Made by a program: the position numbers and the translations under genes. A model generated the notes under the pieces. The model made no database searches. It was not told the origin of the DNA and worked only from the letters and a program-made list of their open reading frames with translations. A stretch of 64,000 bases of DNA from Gnetum montanum (lineage: Eukaryota; Streptophyta; Gnetopsida; Gnetales; Gnetaceae): positions 423,486 through 487,485 of the forward strand of contig MNCI01004997.1 in NCBI GenBank assembly GCA_015680685.1, given 5' to 3'. Positions 23,403 through 33,474 of the stretch are shown in pieces (the stretch's first letter is position 1; every line of letters begins with the position of its first letter).

Positions 23403-24248
23403 TGATGGGACGCGATATTGCATCCGTCGCGATATCGCATCCCCTACGATATCACATACGTGATATCCTGTCTTTCCCCACGATATTGCGTATGCGATAT
23501 CGCAGTCCATCGCCAAGTCTATAAATAAGAGGCAGCTCTCCCTTGTTTCTCCATCTAGATCTAGACCCTTAGCAAAACTCTAGAAGTTTTACCTCTCCAG
23601 AGATAGAATAATTTCCATGTGCTGGTAGTAGGAACTCCAAAGTGAATGGATCTTTATTCGAGCAAATATTGTACCTGAGCACAAGTTTGTGTACGAAAAT
23701 AAAGACGAACTATTGGATAAACCTTGCAGTGCATGGACTAAGATAAATAGCACTTTACTTATTGTTATTTATTGTTCATCATTTAAATTCTTTATTAGTT
23801 AATTAATCTCTCTCAACCCTACTCTCATAGTTAAGTGCATTCAGTACGATCGCTTCGAGCACGTGCATTACGCTTGGTAATCCCAGTAACGAATAGCGTT
23901 TGGTAACCCAGTAGCATTGCATTAGTTCAGGGTGTGAAATGGAAAGTGGGAATAGATACTAATGCTAGGTTAATTAAGGCTTAGTTGGTTAAAGTTAGTT
24001 AATTATTCTCTTCACCCTTTTCTCTCTTAGCATAGGTGATAAAACAGAAAAGATATAAAAGTCACATACCTCAAACTTACTTAACCATACAACCGTGAAA
24101 AATACAAGTAATTCTGGGAAGACAATGATGGATTAACCTTAGGTGTTCCATAAGGCGTGTAGACACTTACTCTACTGAGTACGACCGGATCATGCGTGTA
24201 ATGCTTGTATTCTTATGGTTGAGTGTAGGGGTACCTCGCCACTCATCA
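23403..24248 (+). repeat. 5' LTR of element C
   Basis: 846 bases, TGATGGGACGCG to CCACTCATCA. U3 has six GATATC/GATATT cores at 23414, 23431, 23448, 23462, 23482 and 23496, followed by TATAAATA at 23520-23527. R/U5 has CTTTATTCGAGC and an AATAAAGACGAAC polyadenylation-type signal. Confidence 0.88.
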
Positions 24249-24268
24249 TTGGCATCGTTGCCGGGGAC
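24249..24268 (+). promoter_or_regulatory. Primer binding site of element C (tRNA-Asp type)
   Basis: TTGGCATCGTTGCCGGGGAC. Compared with the complement of the plant tRNA-Asp(GUC) 3' end it has two changes, both transitions in a CG-rich context. Confidence 0.8.
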
Positions 24269-24393
24269 TAAGTGTTTGTACGCTAAGTAGAAAAAAGGAA
24301 ATCATCTACATCATTGGGAAGCTTAAACGAACCCTTAGGGTTAATCATACGAAAAATAACGTAATAAAAAACAACACACTGAACTAAACTAAG

Positions 24394-27300
24394 ATGTCTT
24401 TTTCTCATAAAAGCACTTCACCACCTAGGGATCACACAAGAGACAATCGGCGGTCGAACACACATAACCACGAACCGCCAGTTCCTCAACAATACCGGGT
24501 GGTATATATTCATCCCGAGGAGTATATACCCAATTTTACTTTTATTCTCCATCAGGATAAACAATTGTGTTGGCATGATTTTCAAGGTAACATAGTGTTA
24601 CCCCCAAATCGTGCAATCCCCAACATGCTCCTCCGTGCTCTTGCACAGATAGGCATGACACAGTTATACGCTAAATACATTACGTGCGATTACGACACAA
24701 GGGATTACCATCCCACAGAAGCACAACGTTTAGGGGACTTATGGCAGGAGAGCCACCATGCTTTGTTGAAGGGCAAAGGGGTCCCACACATCCAAAGTGA
24801 GGTTGGAGATGGTGAACCACTTATAACAGGTTCTTCATCAAATGATGTTCCCCCTCCTAACGGTGGTGAGGAGGTGGGGTATCAGAACCTACACTCTACG
24901 ATTCACAATCCTGGTTCTGATCCCCATGAACACCAAGTATTCACTGAGGAAACAAAAACACATGACAAGGACGGGCATTCAGATTGTCATCACGATTGGG
25001 ACCGTAACCACTGAAGAGAAGGTAAGAAACATCATCATGGCGATGGTTCCCCTTCTTCTTCCCCTTCATCACATCACTCACCCTCTCCTTCCACATCAAG
25101 ACGCAGTCATAAAGAGCACAACGATGAGGATAAGGGTGAGCAAGATGAGAGACCTCGACGAGAGAGTCAAGAGAGAGGACAAGGGCATTCATGAGAATCA
25201 AGGCATGAAAGAAGGGAAAGTAGGGAACAATGTAGGCATCATAGACATCATGAGAGAGATGATCATGGCGAACCCCTACTAGCAACCCGGAGGATGTTAA
25301 ACATCACGAAGGCTATGAAGATACCTACAAGGCATCAAAAAGATATTCGAATCAAGAGACTAGACATGAACAATATCCCACGGTTTGAAGGGGGATACAA
25401 TGCTGATCCACAAAATCACTTACAAGAATTCCACGATGCCTGCGCCTTGCAAAACATTGAAAATGAATGGCAAAAATTAAAGTTGTTTCCTAGGACACTT
25501 ATAAAAGAAGCAGAGAGTTGGTACTGATCTCTAGAATCGGAATCCATTAGACGGTGGAGTAAGATGCTGGAGTTATTCAATGATAAATATTAGACATACT
25601 CCAGAGTGTCCAACTTGTGTAAATAGATCCAAGGATGGAAGTAGGGTAATCATGAAACCTTGGATGCTACCATGGGCTGATATTATGCATTGCTATATCG
25701 CTGCATGGGCCATGGTTACGCATAACAAGATCAACTCTGCCACCTCATAGATGGGCTAAGACATGAAACTAGGAGAACCCTTGGAACATATGCCCAAGGA
25801 AGATTATTTAAACTTAGGTCCCATGAAATTCATAGGCTGTTAGACCAAGTAGCTAAAGAAGAAGGGGAGCTATGGAAAAGAGAAAGCGTGGAAGAGTATA
25901 ACCGCAATCCTTCCCTCTGAAAGAAGGAAGTCAGATTTTGTGAGGAAGAGGATGAGTCACCACACGAGGAGTTGGTGAATAGAAAAACCTTGCCGCTTCA
26001 AAAGTTAGCAACCGAAGTGTCGACTAAGGTGGATCACATGTGGGACTCCTTAGACTCTAGATTCAAAACTATTTTAAAAATTGTAGAAGAGTCTAAGGAG
26101 CGGAGTAGTGACCATGATAAGAAAAAGCGAAGAGATTCGGACCATGCACGTAACAAGGGTAAGGGAAAAATGACTATCGCCGATGGGGTTGTGGACTCAA
26201 ACATAGATAATGATGATGGATGTCAGATCTGCCAATATGACCATCCTAAGGGATGTTGTCCAATAATCTCACATCTATAAGAGTCTAGGGTGTATGCACT
26301 CAACCCAAGACTTAACAAACAGCAGGCACCCCGAAGGTTACCTTATCCCCAAGGTAACCTAAGATAGTTCCACCAACCGTTAGCATATTCTCCAAGTGGA
26401 ACTCTGCCACAACCCATCGGGCAACATCAGTAGTGGCAACACCCACAGTCATGGAGGATGCCACCACCTAGACAAGAATACCCTTACCAGCAACTAGATC
26501 CTTATGGCTATTACGTGTAGTAGCCAGTTCCTCCAAGTGACTCTACGGGTCACGCAACTCCACAACGTCACTACTAGGTTCAGGAGTATTTTAGGACTCC
26601 TTCTCCTACAGGAAACACACCACATACATATCATCCTCTGAATCCATCCGCCACTCTTACGCTAATAGTTCTACTACCACCCACTCCAATGATGCAAGGG
26701 GAACTCCCCACTCAACCACAGCAACGTAACACTACAAGAGCTACAAACCTTCAACCCACTGCTGGTTCTAACAACTGTATAAAGAGAAGACCCTTCTTTA
26801 CAACCAACAGTCCAAACAAGCTCTGACAACCACAAGAGGTTGAATCTATGACCACTCCTCCATCAAGAAAGGCTTCGGAGCTCCCTTCAAACCAACAACA
26901 GTGCTCAATGCATACGGTTATGTTAACACATACCATTACTGACTGGATAAAGGTGGGCCACTTTCCCAGGAAACTCTCTAACCCTGGAAGTCCCTTAATC
27001 TACCTCCAAGTCACCGGGAATGCACCACATAAGACTCTTCTTGACTTAGGTTCCGAAGTCAATTTGACATCATAAGAAATGTATAAAGCATGGAACCTGC
27101 CTCCACTCAAGAAGAGCAATATTCAATTAGAGTTGGCAGACTAGTCCATCACCATTCCCTTGGGATTGGTGGAGAACATTATTACCACTGTGTGTGGTTG
27201 GTCCTACCTAGCTGATTTCCTGATGATAGAAATCAACAATAACAAAGGGGACTTCCCAATTATAATGGGAAGGGCATGGCTCAACACCATCAACGCATGC

Positions 27301-27498
27301 CTAGGGATCCGCAATCTTTCCTTGGAGATATCTAAGAAAAACATTTATGGAAAGATCGAGAAGAAGGAAGTCCCATGCATCACATACATTGATACCAAGG
27401 GTGATGACATACAAGAATGCTCAACATCTCCTGTATGCAACTGGTGTGCCCAAAGAACTCAGATACAAAGGTTCCTATATGTAGCAATCACACAATAA
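24394..27498 (+). pseudogene. gag-protease polyprotein of element C (nonsense-decayed)
   Basis: One frame runs from ATG 24394 to the stop at 27496-27498 with about 17 in-frame stops and no frameshift that I can see. Order: an N-terminal domain with YIPNFTFILHQD (about residues 45-56); a His/Ser/Arg/Glu-rich variable region; the gag core with MNNIPRFEGGYNADPQNHL and LIKEAESWY (about 25369-25526); a coiled-coil-like stretch (LVNRKTLPLQK onward); a zinc knuckle CQICQYDHPKGCCP (about 26221-26262); a proline/glutamine linker; and the aspartic protease (27030-27330), with LLDLGSEVNLTS as active-site block and FPIIMGRAWL as flap-end block. Nearly every stop replaces Gln, Arg or Trp, as expected from C-to-T change. 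Confidence 0.8.
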
Positions 27499-29932
27499 GA
27501 AAACACCCCGTGGTTGACAGCTAATAAGGAGAGTAATTCACCAACATGCATGGAACTGACTGGGGGAATGACTTGTAACCGTAACAAAGGCATAGATACA
27601 TTGAAGTATGAGCATCGCCAACTTCCACCACTTAACCTGAAAACATCCATTGACCAAGTCAATGGTGATTATTGGCTGTGTTGACAAGGCCTCATCGACG
27701 CAGTGCTTAGATCCTATATATATACCACCTAGCACATAGGAATTCCTGTTGAAGGGATTGAGTTGGAGGTGGCCAACACCATTTACCCCCTTTTCCCAAC
27801 CTAGGCCTTCCCCAAGATACTCTCCCAAGGGAGGTTCCTCACCATAGAGCAAGCTCGCATTATGGGAGAGGTCATGGAGGAGGGAACGCAATTCAATTGG
27901 GTCAGCTATTTAGAAGTTGGGCACTTCTAAGAAATTTAAACAAATGCTCATTATTTCAGATCTCTCCCTTTCTATTCAGTAATGGGGTAGATGGCCCCCT
28001 ATGCTAATCAATTAAGGCCCTCAGTTCTTTTAAGTTTTTTTTTTTACACATTTTTATTTTACATATTTTTATTTTACAATTTCTTTAACTTTTCTTATTT
28101 TTTTTTTACAACATCGTTTATACTTTTTCATTTCTNNNNNNNNNNNNNNNNNNNNNNNNNNNNNNNNNNTTATCCATTTTGTTAATTTTGTCATCCAATA
28201 AGTGCTCCTAGAGATGGTATGAACTATTCTCCATTGGTTACTAATGTTTGGTTTTTACCTTTAAGTTATGATGTTGATACTAAGGTATGTTTCTTTTGAT
28301 ATAGTAGGCAATGAGTCCACATCATCCACGCATCCATAAAATTTTATGGTCTCTCTTGGCTTGGAACTGTACAGTCCCTTTTTTCAAAATAATAAAAACC
28401 ATCAACAAACCAGGTGATTGGGCATTTCTCAAACTAAGGAAGGACTCAAGGATTGAAAAGGGTGTGACTTCAAGGGGATTTGATGCATTTGTGTTGGCCA
28501 TTCTCTTGGGTGCTTGGATGTTTTCTTCTTGAGTTTTCTTACCATTTCGACGTTACCCAATTATTGGGAAGCTGAGCAAATAAAAATAATAAGTCTTTGC
28601 ATGGTGTGGTTCTCACACAAAAACACACAAAAAAAAGAGAAAAAGTGAGAATTCAAAGCACATCCCTTAGATGAAATAATCATTTGGGCTACAAGCACTG
28701 GTTATGGAACTAAAAAAAACATGTTCCCTCTAACTAAGGCCCTTCTCCCTTCCTACCTTCTCATCTTTTATTTCGTCAGAATGGTGGTGACTCTTTGGTG
28801 AAGGCATTCTTGTTACTTCAGGAGGACAGATTAGCCAAATTCATTAATGCGAAGTCACTAGATGTGGTTTGTTTAAGGCCAAAGTTGGAATGAGATCTAC
28901 TAAGTCACATTAATCATTACATATACAAGGGGCTGTACACCACCTTGTTCTTGAGATTTCATTCCACTCTCTTCTTTCCATCCTTCTTTCTCCATTGTTC
29001 ACCTCATTGTTGGTTGTATCATTAGTGTATATTTTGGTTGACGCATTGTTTTCTTTTTGGTAAATTCTTGTGGTTAAGACTTTAACTCTTGTTTCAAATG
29101 ACATTCCCAGATCCTACGGACTCTTTGAATGTGGGCATTAATGGCATGAGCCTGCTTTGGGGAGGACCCACTACCATTCCTATTTGGTGCACCAATTAAA
29201 TTCTTTTCCTTAACATTTTTGCAATCAACTCTATTTTGTTCATTTCCATCTTAACATCCACTTCATCGACGTTACAGTTCTCTCTTTTTCTCCATCTCCC
29301 TTGTTCCTTTTCTTTTCTTTTCTTCCATTCTATCACTATCAGAGGTTTTCGCTTAGTCATGGGGGTCCTGGTCCAATTTTTTTGATTTTATCCTAACCCC
29401 TACACCTTCGATAGTCATCATTAGTATATCTCCAGATCCATATCAGCCATGTCACAACTTAGCCAATGTACCTTACACCGAAGCAAGGTATCAATTGCAT
29501 TATGACTCATTTACCCTTGCTAATATAAGACTGTGTTGTATGTGCAAATGGCAATCATGCAACAACGAATTGGATCTAGAGGGAACACTTGGAATGGAGC
29601 GGTACCGAAGCAGTGACGCAAGGAGCAAGATCGATGGTGCACTTATGGATAGACAACGAAAGGTGCAATCTTAGCATTGGCAGAAGTAGACTTCTTCTCT
29701 CTTCTCTCTTCTCTCTTCTCTCTTCTCTCTCAGCTACCAAATAAGGCCTGATGTCAAATGTATAAGGTGTTCACTCTTATTGTTGTGAACACCTGTTTTT
29801 TCATGTTCTATAATGATGATCCGTTCACATGTCATCCCATTCACCATTAGTTCCATTCAAGTCAATAATCCCATACCTTCCCAATATTTTGTAAGGAACT
29901 CAAGGACAAGTTTTTATTCATTCATGGTGGTA
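27499..29932 (+). other. Post-protease remnant and non-coding 3' module of element C
   Basis: From 27499 to about 27950 the protease frame continues as a spacer-like remnant (VEGIELEVANTIYPLF near 27750) with stops. A polypurine-like motif follows (CAGTAATGGGGTA, 27977-27989), then pyrimidine-rich sequence, blocks shared with elements A, B and D, a second motif (AGTCATGGGGGT, 29355-29366), and the terminal tract TTCATGGTGGTA (29921-29932) abutting the LTR. No pol remains. Confidence 0.65.
28136..28169. other. Assembly gap, 34 N
   Basis: Short N run in the pyrimidine-rich part of the 3' module. Element A (62-110) has the homologous bases with a short TGTG tract there. Confidence 0.95.
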
Positions 29933-30331
29933 TGATGGGATGCGATATCGCATGGGTCACAATATTGCGTACACGATATTGCATCCCCCGTGATATTATG
30001 TACGTGATATGGCGTCTTTCCCCACGATATGGGAACGGTGACTGATGCTAGGTTAATTAAGGCTTAGTTGGTTAAAGTTAGTTAATTAGTCTCTTCACCC
30101 TTTTCTCTCTTAGCATAGGCGATAAAACAAAAAAGATATAAAAATCACATACCTCAGACTTACTTAACCACACAACCGTGACAAATACAAGTAAGTCTGG
30201 GAAGACAATGATTCATTAACCTTAGGTGTTCCATCAGGTGTGTAGGCACTTAGTCTGTGGAGTTCGACCAGATCACGCGTGTAACGCTCGTATTCATATG
30301 GTTGAGTGTAGGGGTACCTCGCCACTCATCA
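29933..30331 (+). repeat. 3' LTR of element C with internal deletion
   Basis: 399 bases against 846 in the 5' LTR. The left part is U3 (GATAT cluster). At 30030/30031 it jumps to the U5 part (GGGAACGGTGACTGATGC), losing the TATA box, R and the polyadenylation signal. The end CCACTCATCA is intact. Confidence 0.85.
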
Positions 30332-30336
30332 GCCTC
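30332..30336. repeat. Target site duplication of element C, right copy
   Basis: GCCTC, identical to 23398-23402. Confidence 0.85.
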
Positions 30337-30631
30337 CAACATTTGAGTTCTAATGAGTTCTCAGGCAGATCTCCTTCCATCAGATTATGCAACTCAGGCC
30401 AATACAGATCTGCTACACTCAGAGTAAAAAAAATAGTGAATGTTCCCAATTGATTCATCATGTCAATTAGCTCTGCTTTACATTTTCTCAAGATGGTGTG
30501 TACCATATTGCATTAAATTATCAACAATGACATGTGATGGAGCATTATTCAATTGTTCTCATAGTTCTTCAATAGTTATGGGTGTATCAACAATATTTAA
30601 AAAAAATACAGTAGTAGATTCCATTGCCTGT
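30332..30631 (-). pseudogene. Helitron Rep N-terminal domain, middle fragment
   Basis: Minus-strand translation gives QLGTFTIFFTLSVADLYWPE (about 30460-30400), the FFTLS...DL.WPEL block of the Helitron-like N-terminal domain. It is preceded by a GTHHLEKM stretch in a second frame. This 300-base piece is isolated between elements C and D. Its left end continues at 23402 and its right end at 37667. Confidence 0.8.
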
Positions 30632-31418
30632 TGATGAGTGGCGAGATACCGCTACACTCAACCATACGAATACAAGTGTAGCACGCACGATCCGGTCGAA
30701 CTCCACAGACTAAGTGCCTACACGCCCCATGGAACACTTAGGGTTAATTATTCATTGTCTTCCCAAACTTACTTGTAGTTGTCACGGTGTATGGTTAAGT
30801 AAGTCCGAGGTATATGATTTTTATAGTTTTTTATGTTTTCTATCTCCTATGCTAACAAGGTGAAGGGTTGAGAAACTAATGACTAGCTCTAATTAATGAA
30901 CTAAGTCTAAATTACCTAGCGTTAGCATCCGTTCCCACTTACCGTACACACCCTAAATCGATGCAACTGTGGCTACTAAACGCTAATCGTTGCTAGGATT
31001 ACCACGCGTAACGCACGTGCTCAAAGTGGTCATACTGAGGCACTTAACTAGGAGAAAAGGGTTGAAAAGGAAAATAGTAAATAATAAGTAATAAATAACA
31101 ATAATAAAATCCTATTCCATGCATTGCAAGGTTTATCCGGAAAGCTCATCTTTATTGTCGTACACAAACTTGTGTTCAGGTACAATGTTTTCTCAAATAA
31201 AGATCCGTTCACTTTGGGACTCCTACTACGGGCACATGGAAAATATTCTATCTCTGGAGTGATCAATTTGCCAGAGTTTCCCTACTATCTAGCCTAAGAT
31301 GAGGAAACAATGGAGAGCCGCCTCTTATTTATAGATATGATGACGCACCTACGCGATATCACAGGGGAAGACGCGATATCACGACGGCCACGATATTACA
31401 TGATATCACAACCCATCA
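30632..31418 (-). repeat. 3' LTR of element D
   Basis: 787 bases. On the minus strand it starts TGATGGGTTG and ends CCACTCATCA. The TATA box is at 31333-31326 (minus), with GATAT palindromes upstream. It is abutted by the polypurine tract (31428-31419, minus). Confidence 0.87.
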
Positions 31419-33474
31419 TACCCCCATGACTAAATGAAAACTCATTCTCGAGTTCATTACAATAATATCAGGAAGGTATGGGATTATTGACTCAAATGAA
31501 ACTAATGGGATGACATGTGAACGGATCATCATTACAAGACTCAACAACTGGTGTTCATGACAACAAGAGTGAACACCTTATTACATTACATCAGGCCTCA
31601 TTTGGCAACTGAGAGAAAATAGAAGAGAGAGGAGAGAAGAAGTCTTGCTACTGCCAATGCCAAGATTGCGTCTTTCGTTGTCCATCCATAAGCATGCCAT
31701 CGATCGTGCTCCTTGCATAGCTTCTTTAGCACTGCTCCATTCCAAGTGCTCCCTCCAGATCTGATTCGTTGTTGCATGATCGCCATCTGCACACACAACA
31801 CAGTCTTGTATTAGCAAGGGTAAATGAATTATCATGTAATTGATACGTTGCTGCAGTGAAAAGTCCATTGGTTGGGTTGTGGTATGGCTGATATGGGTCT
31901 GGAGATATATAAATGATGACTACCGAAGGTGTAGGGGTTAGGCGAAAATTGAAAAAATTGGACTCTGTACCCCCATGACTAATCGCGAACCTCCGGTAGC
32001 GAGAGAATGGAAAAAAAAGGAACAAGAAAGAGGAAGAAAAAGAGACAACTAGGACATCGATGAAATGGATGTCAAGATGGAATTGAATGAAACAAAATTA
32101 ATTGTAAAATGTTAAGGAAAAGAATTTATCTGAGGCACCAAATCGGAATGTCAGTGGGTCCTCCCCAAAGCAGGCTCATGCCCTTAATGCCCTGACAAAC
32201 CCACATTCAAAGAGTCCGTAGGCTCTGGGAATGTCCTTTGGAACAAGAGTTAAAGGACTTAACCATAAGAATTTACCAAAAAGAAAACAATGTATCTACC
32301 AAAATATACACTAATGATACAACCGACAATGAGGTGAATAATGGAGAGAAGGATGGCAAGAAGAGAATGGAATGGAATCCCAAGAATAAGGAGGTGTACA
32401 ACCCCTTGTGGATTTCATGATTAATGTGACGTGGAAAATCTCATTCCAACTCCAGCCTCAAACCAACCACATCCAGTGACTTCGCATCAATGCATTCGAC
32501 CAATCCATCCATCCCCTTGAATAATAAGAATGCATCTCCAAAGAGCCACCACCATTCCAACGAAACAAATGAGAGAATGGGAAGTGAGAAGGGCCTTAGT
32601 TAGAGGGAACACTTTTGGTTTCATAACCAGTGCTTGTAGCCCAAGGGATTATTTTGTCTAAGGGGTGTGCTTTTAATTCTCACTTTACTTCTTTTTTTTT
32701 CTTTTTTTTTTCTCTTTTGTTTTTTTCTCTTTTTTGTGTTTTGTATTTTTATGCGTGAGAACCACACCATGCAAAGACTTCTTATTTTTATTGACTCAAC
32801 TCCTAATAAATAGGTAACATCAGAATGGTGAGAAAACTCAAGAAGAAAACATCCAAGCACCCAAGAGAATGGCCAACACAAATGAATCAAGTTCCCTTGA
32901 AGTCACACCCTTTTCAAACCTTGAGTCCTTCCTTAGTTGGAGAATTACCCAGTCACGGGTTTGTTAGAGTTCTTATTAAGAAAGGGGACTGTACATTTCC
33001 AAGCCAAAAGAGACCATAGAGTGTTGTGGATGGATGGATGAAGTGGACTCATTGCCTGCCATATCAAAAGAACATACCTTAGTATCAACATCATAGCTTA
33101 AAGGTAAAAACCAAACATTAGCAATAAATAATAAAATAGTTCATACCATCGTGAAGAACACTTATTGGGTGACAAACTTACAGGATGGGGCACACACACA
33201 CAAACACACACAAAAAATGGAAAAGTATAACAATGTTGTAAAACAAAAACTAGAAAAGTTAAAGAAATTTGCAAAACAAAAATGTGTAAGACAAAAATGT
33301 GTAAAACAAAAACATGTAAAACAAAAACTTGTAAAACAAATATGTGTAAAATAAAAATGTGTAAGAAAAAAATGTGTAAAACAAAAACATGTAAAACAAA
33401 AATGTGTAAAACAAAACTAAAAAGAACTAAGAGCCTCCAATGATTAGCATAGGTGGCCATCTCCCCCATGACTG
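31419..33474 (-). other. Non-coding 3' module of element D
   Basis: Contains, on the minus strand, polypurine-like motifs with five G at 33467-33463, 31974-31970 and 31425-31421, and blocks shared with elements A, B and C. Open frames here are not supported as genes. Confidence 0.65.
33270..33420 (-). repeat. 15-base minisatellite in element D
   Basis: About ten imperfect units of TGTGTAAAACAAAAA (plus-strand sense). The homologous tract in elements A and C has only two or three units. On the minus strand it translates into HIFVL repeats, which I regard as incidental. Confidence 0.8.

Larger units (their letters stand above)
23403..30331 (+). mobile_element. Element C: gag-protease-only gypsy-type LTR retrotransposon inserted in the Helitron
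   Basis: A complete insertion of 6929 bases bounded by TGATGG and CATCA and by the target duplication GCCTC. Order: 5' LTR, tRNA-Asp primer site, gag-protease (24394-27498), short remnant to about 27950, non-coding 3' module, deleted 3' LTR. RT, RNase H and integrase are absent. The Helitron Rep coding sequence resumes on both sides, which proves that C arrived after the Helitron. Confidence 0.88.

Noticed and set aside
24941-25285. Minus-strand 114-codon frame, and similar ones at 35905-36231 and 34224-34558
   Set aside because: Shadows of the compositionally biased gag region on the other strand.
33270-33420. CRISPR-like regular repeats
   Set aside because: Units are contiguous without spacers and lie in a plant retrotransposon; it is a minisatellite.
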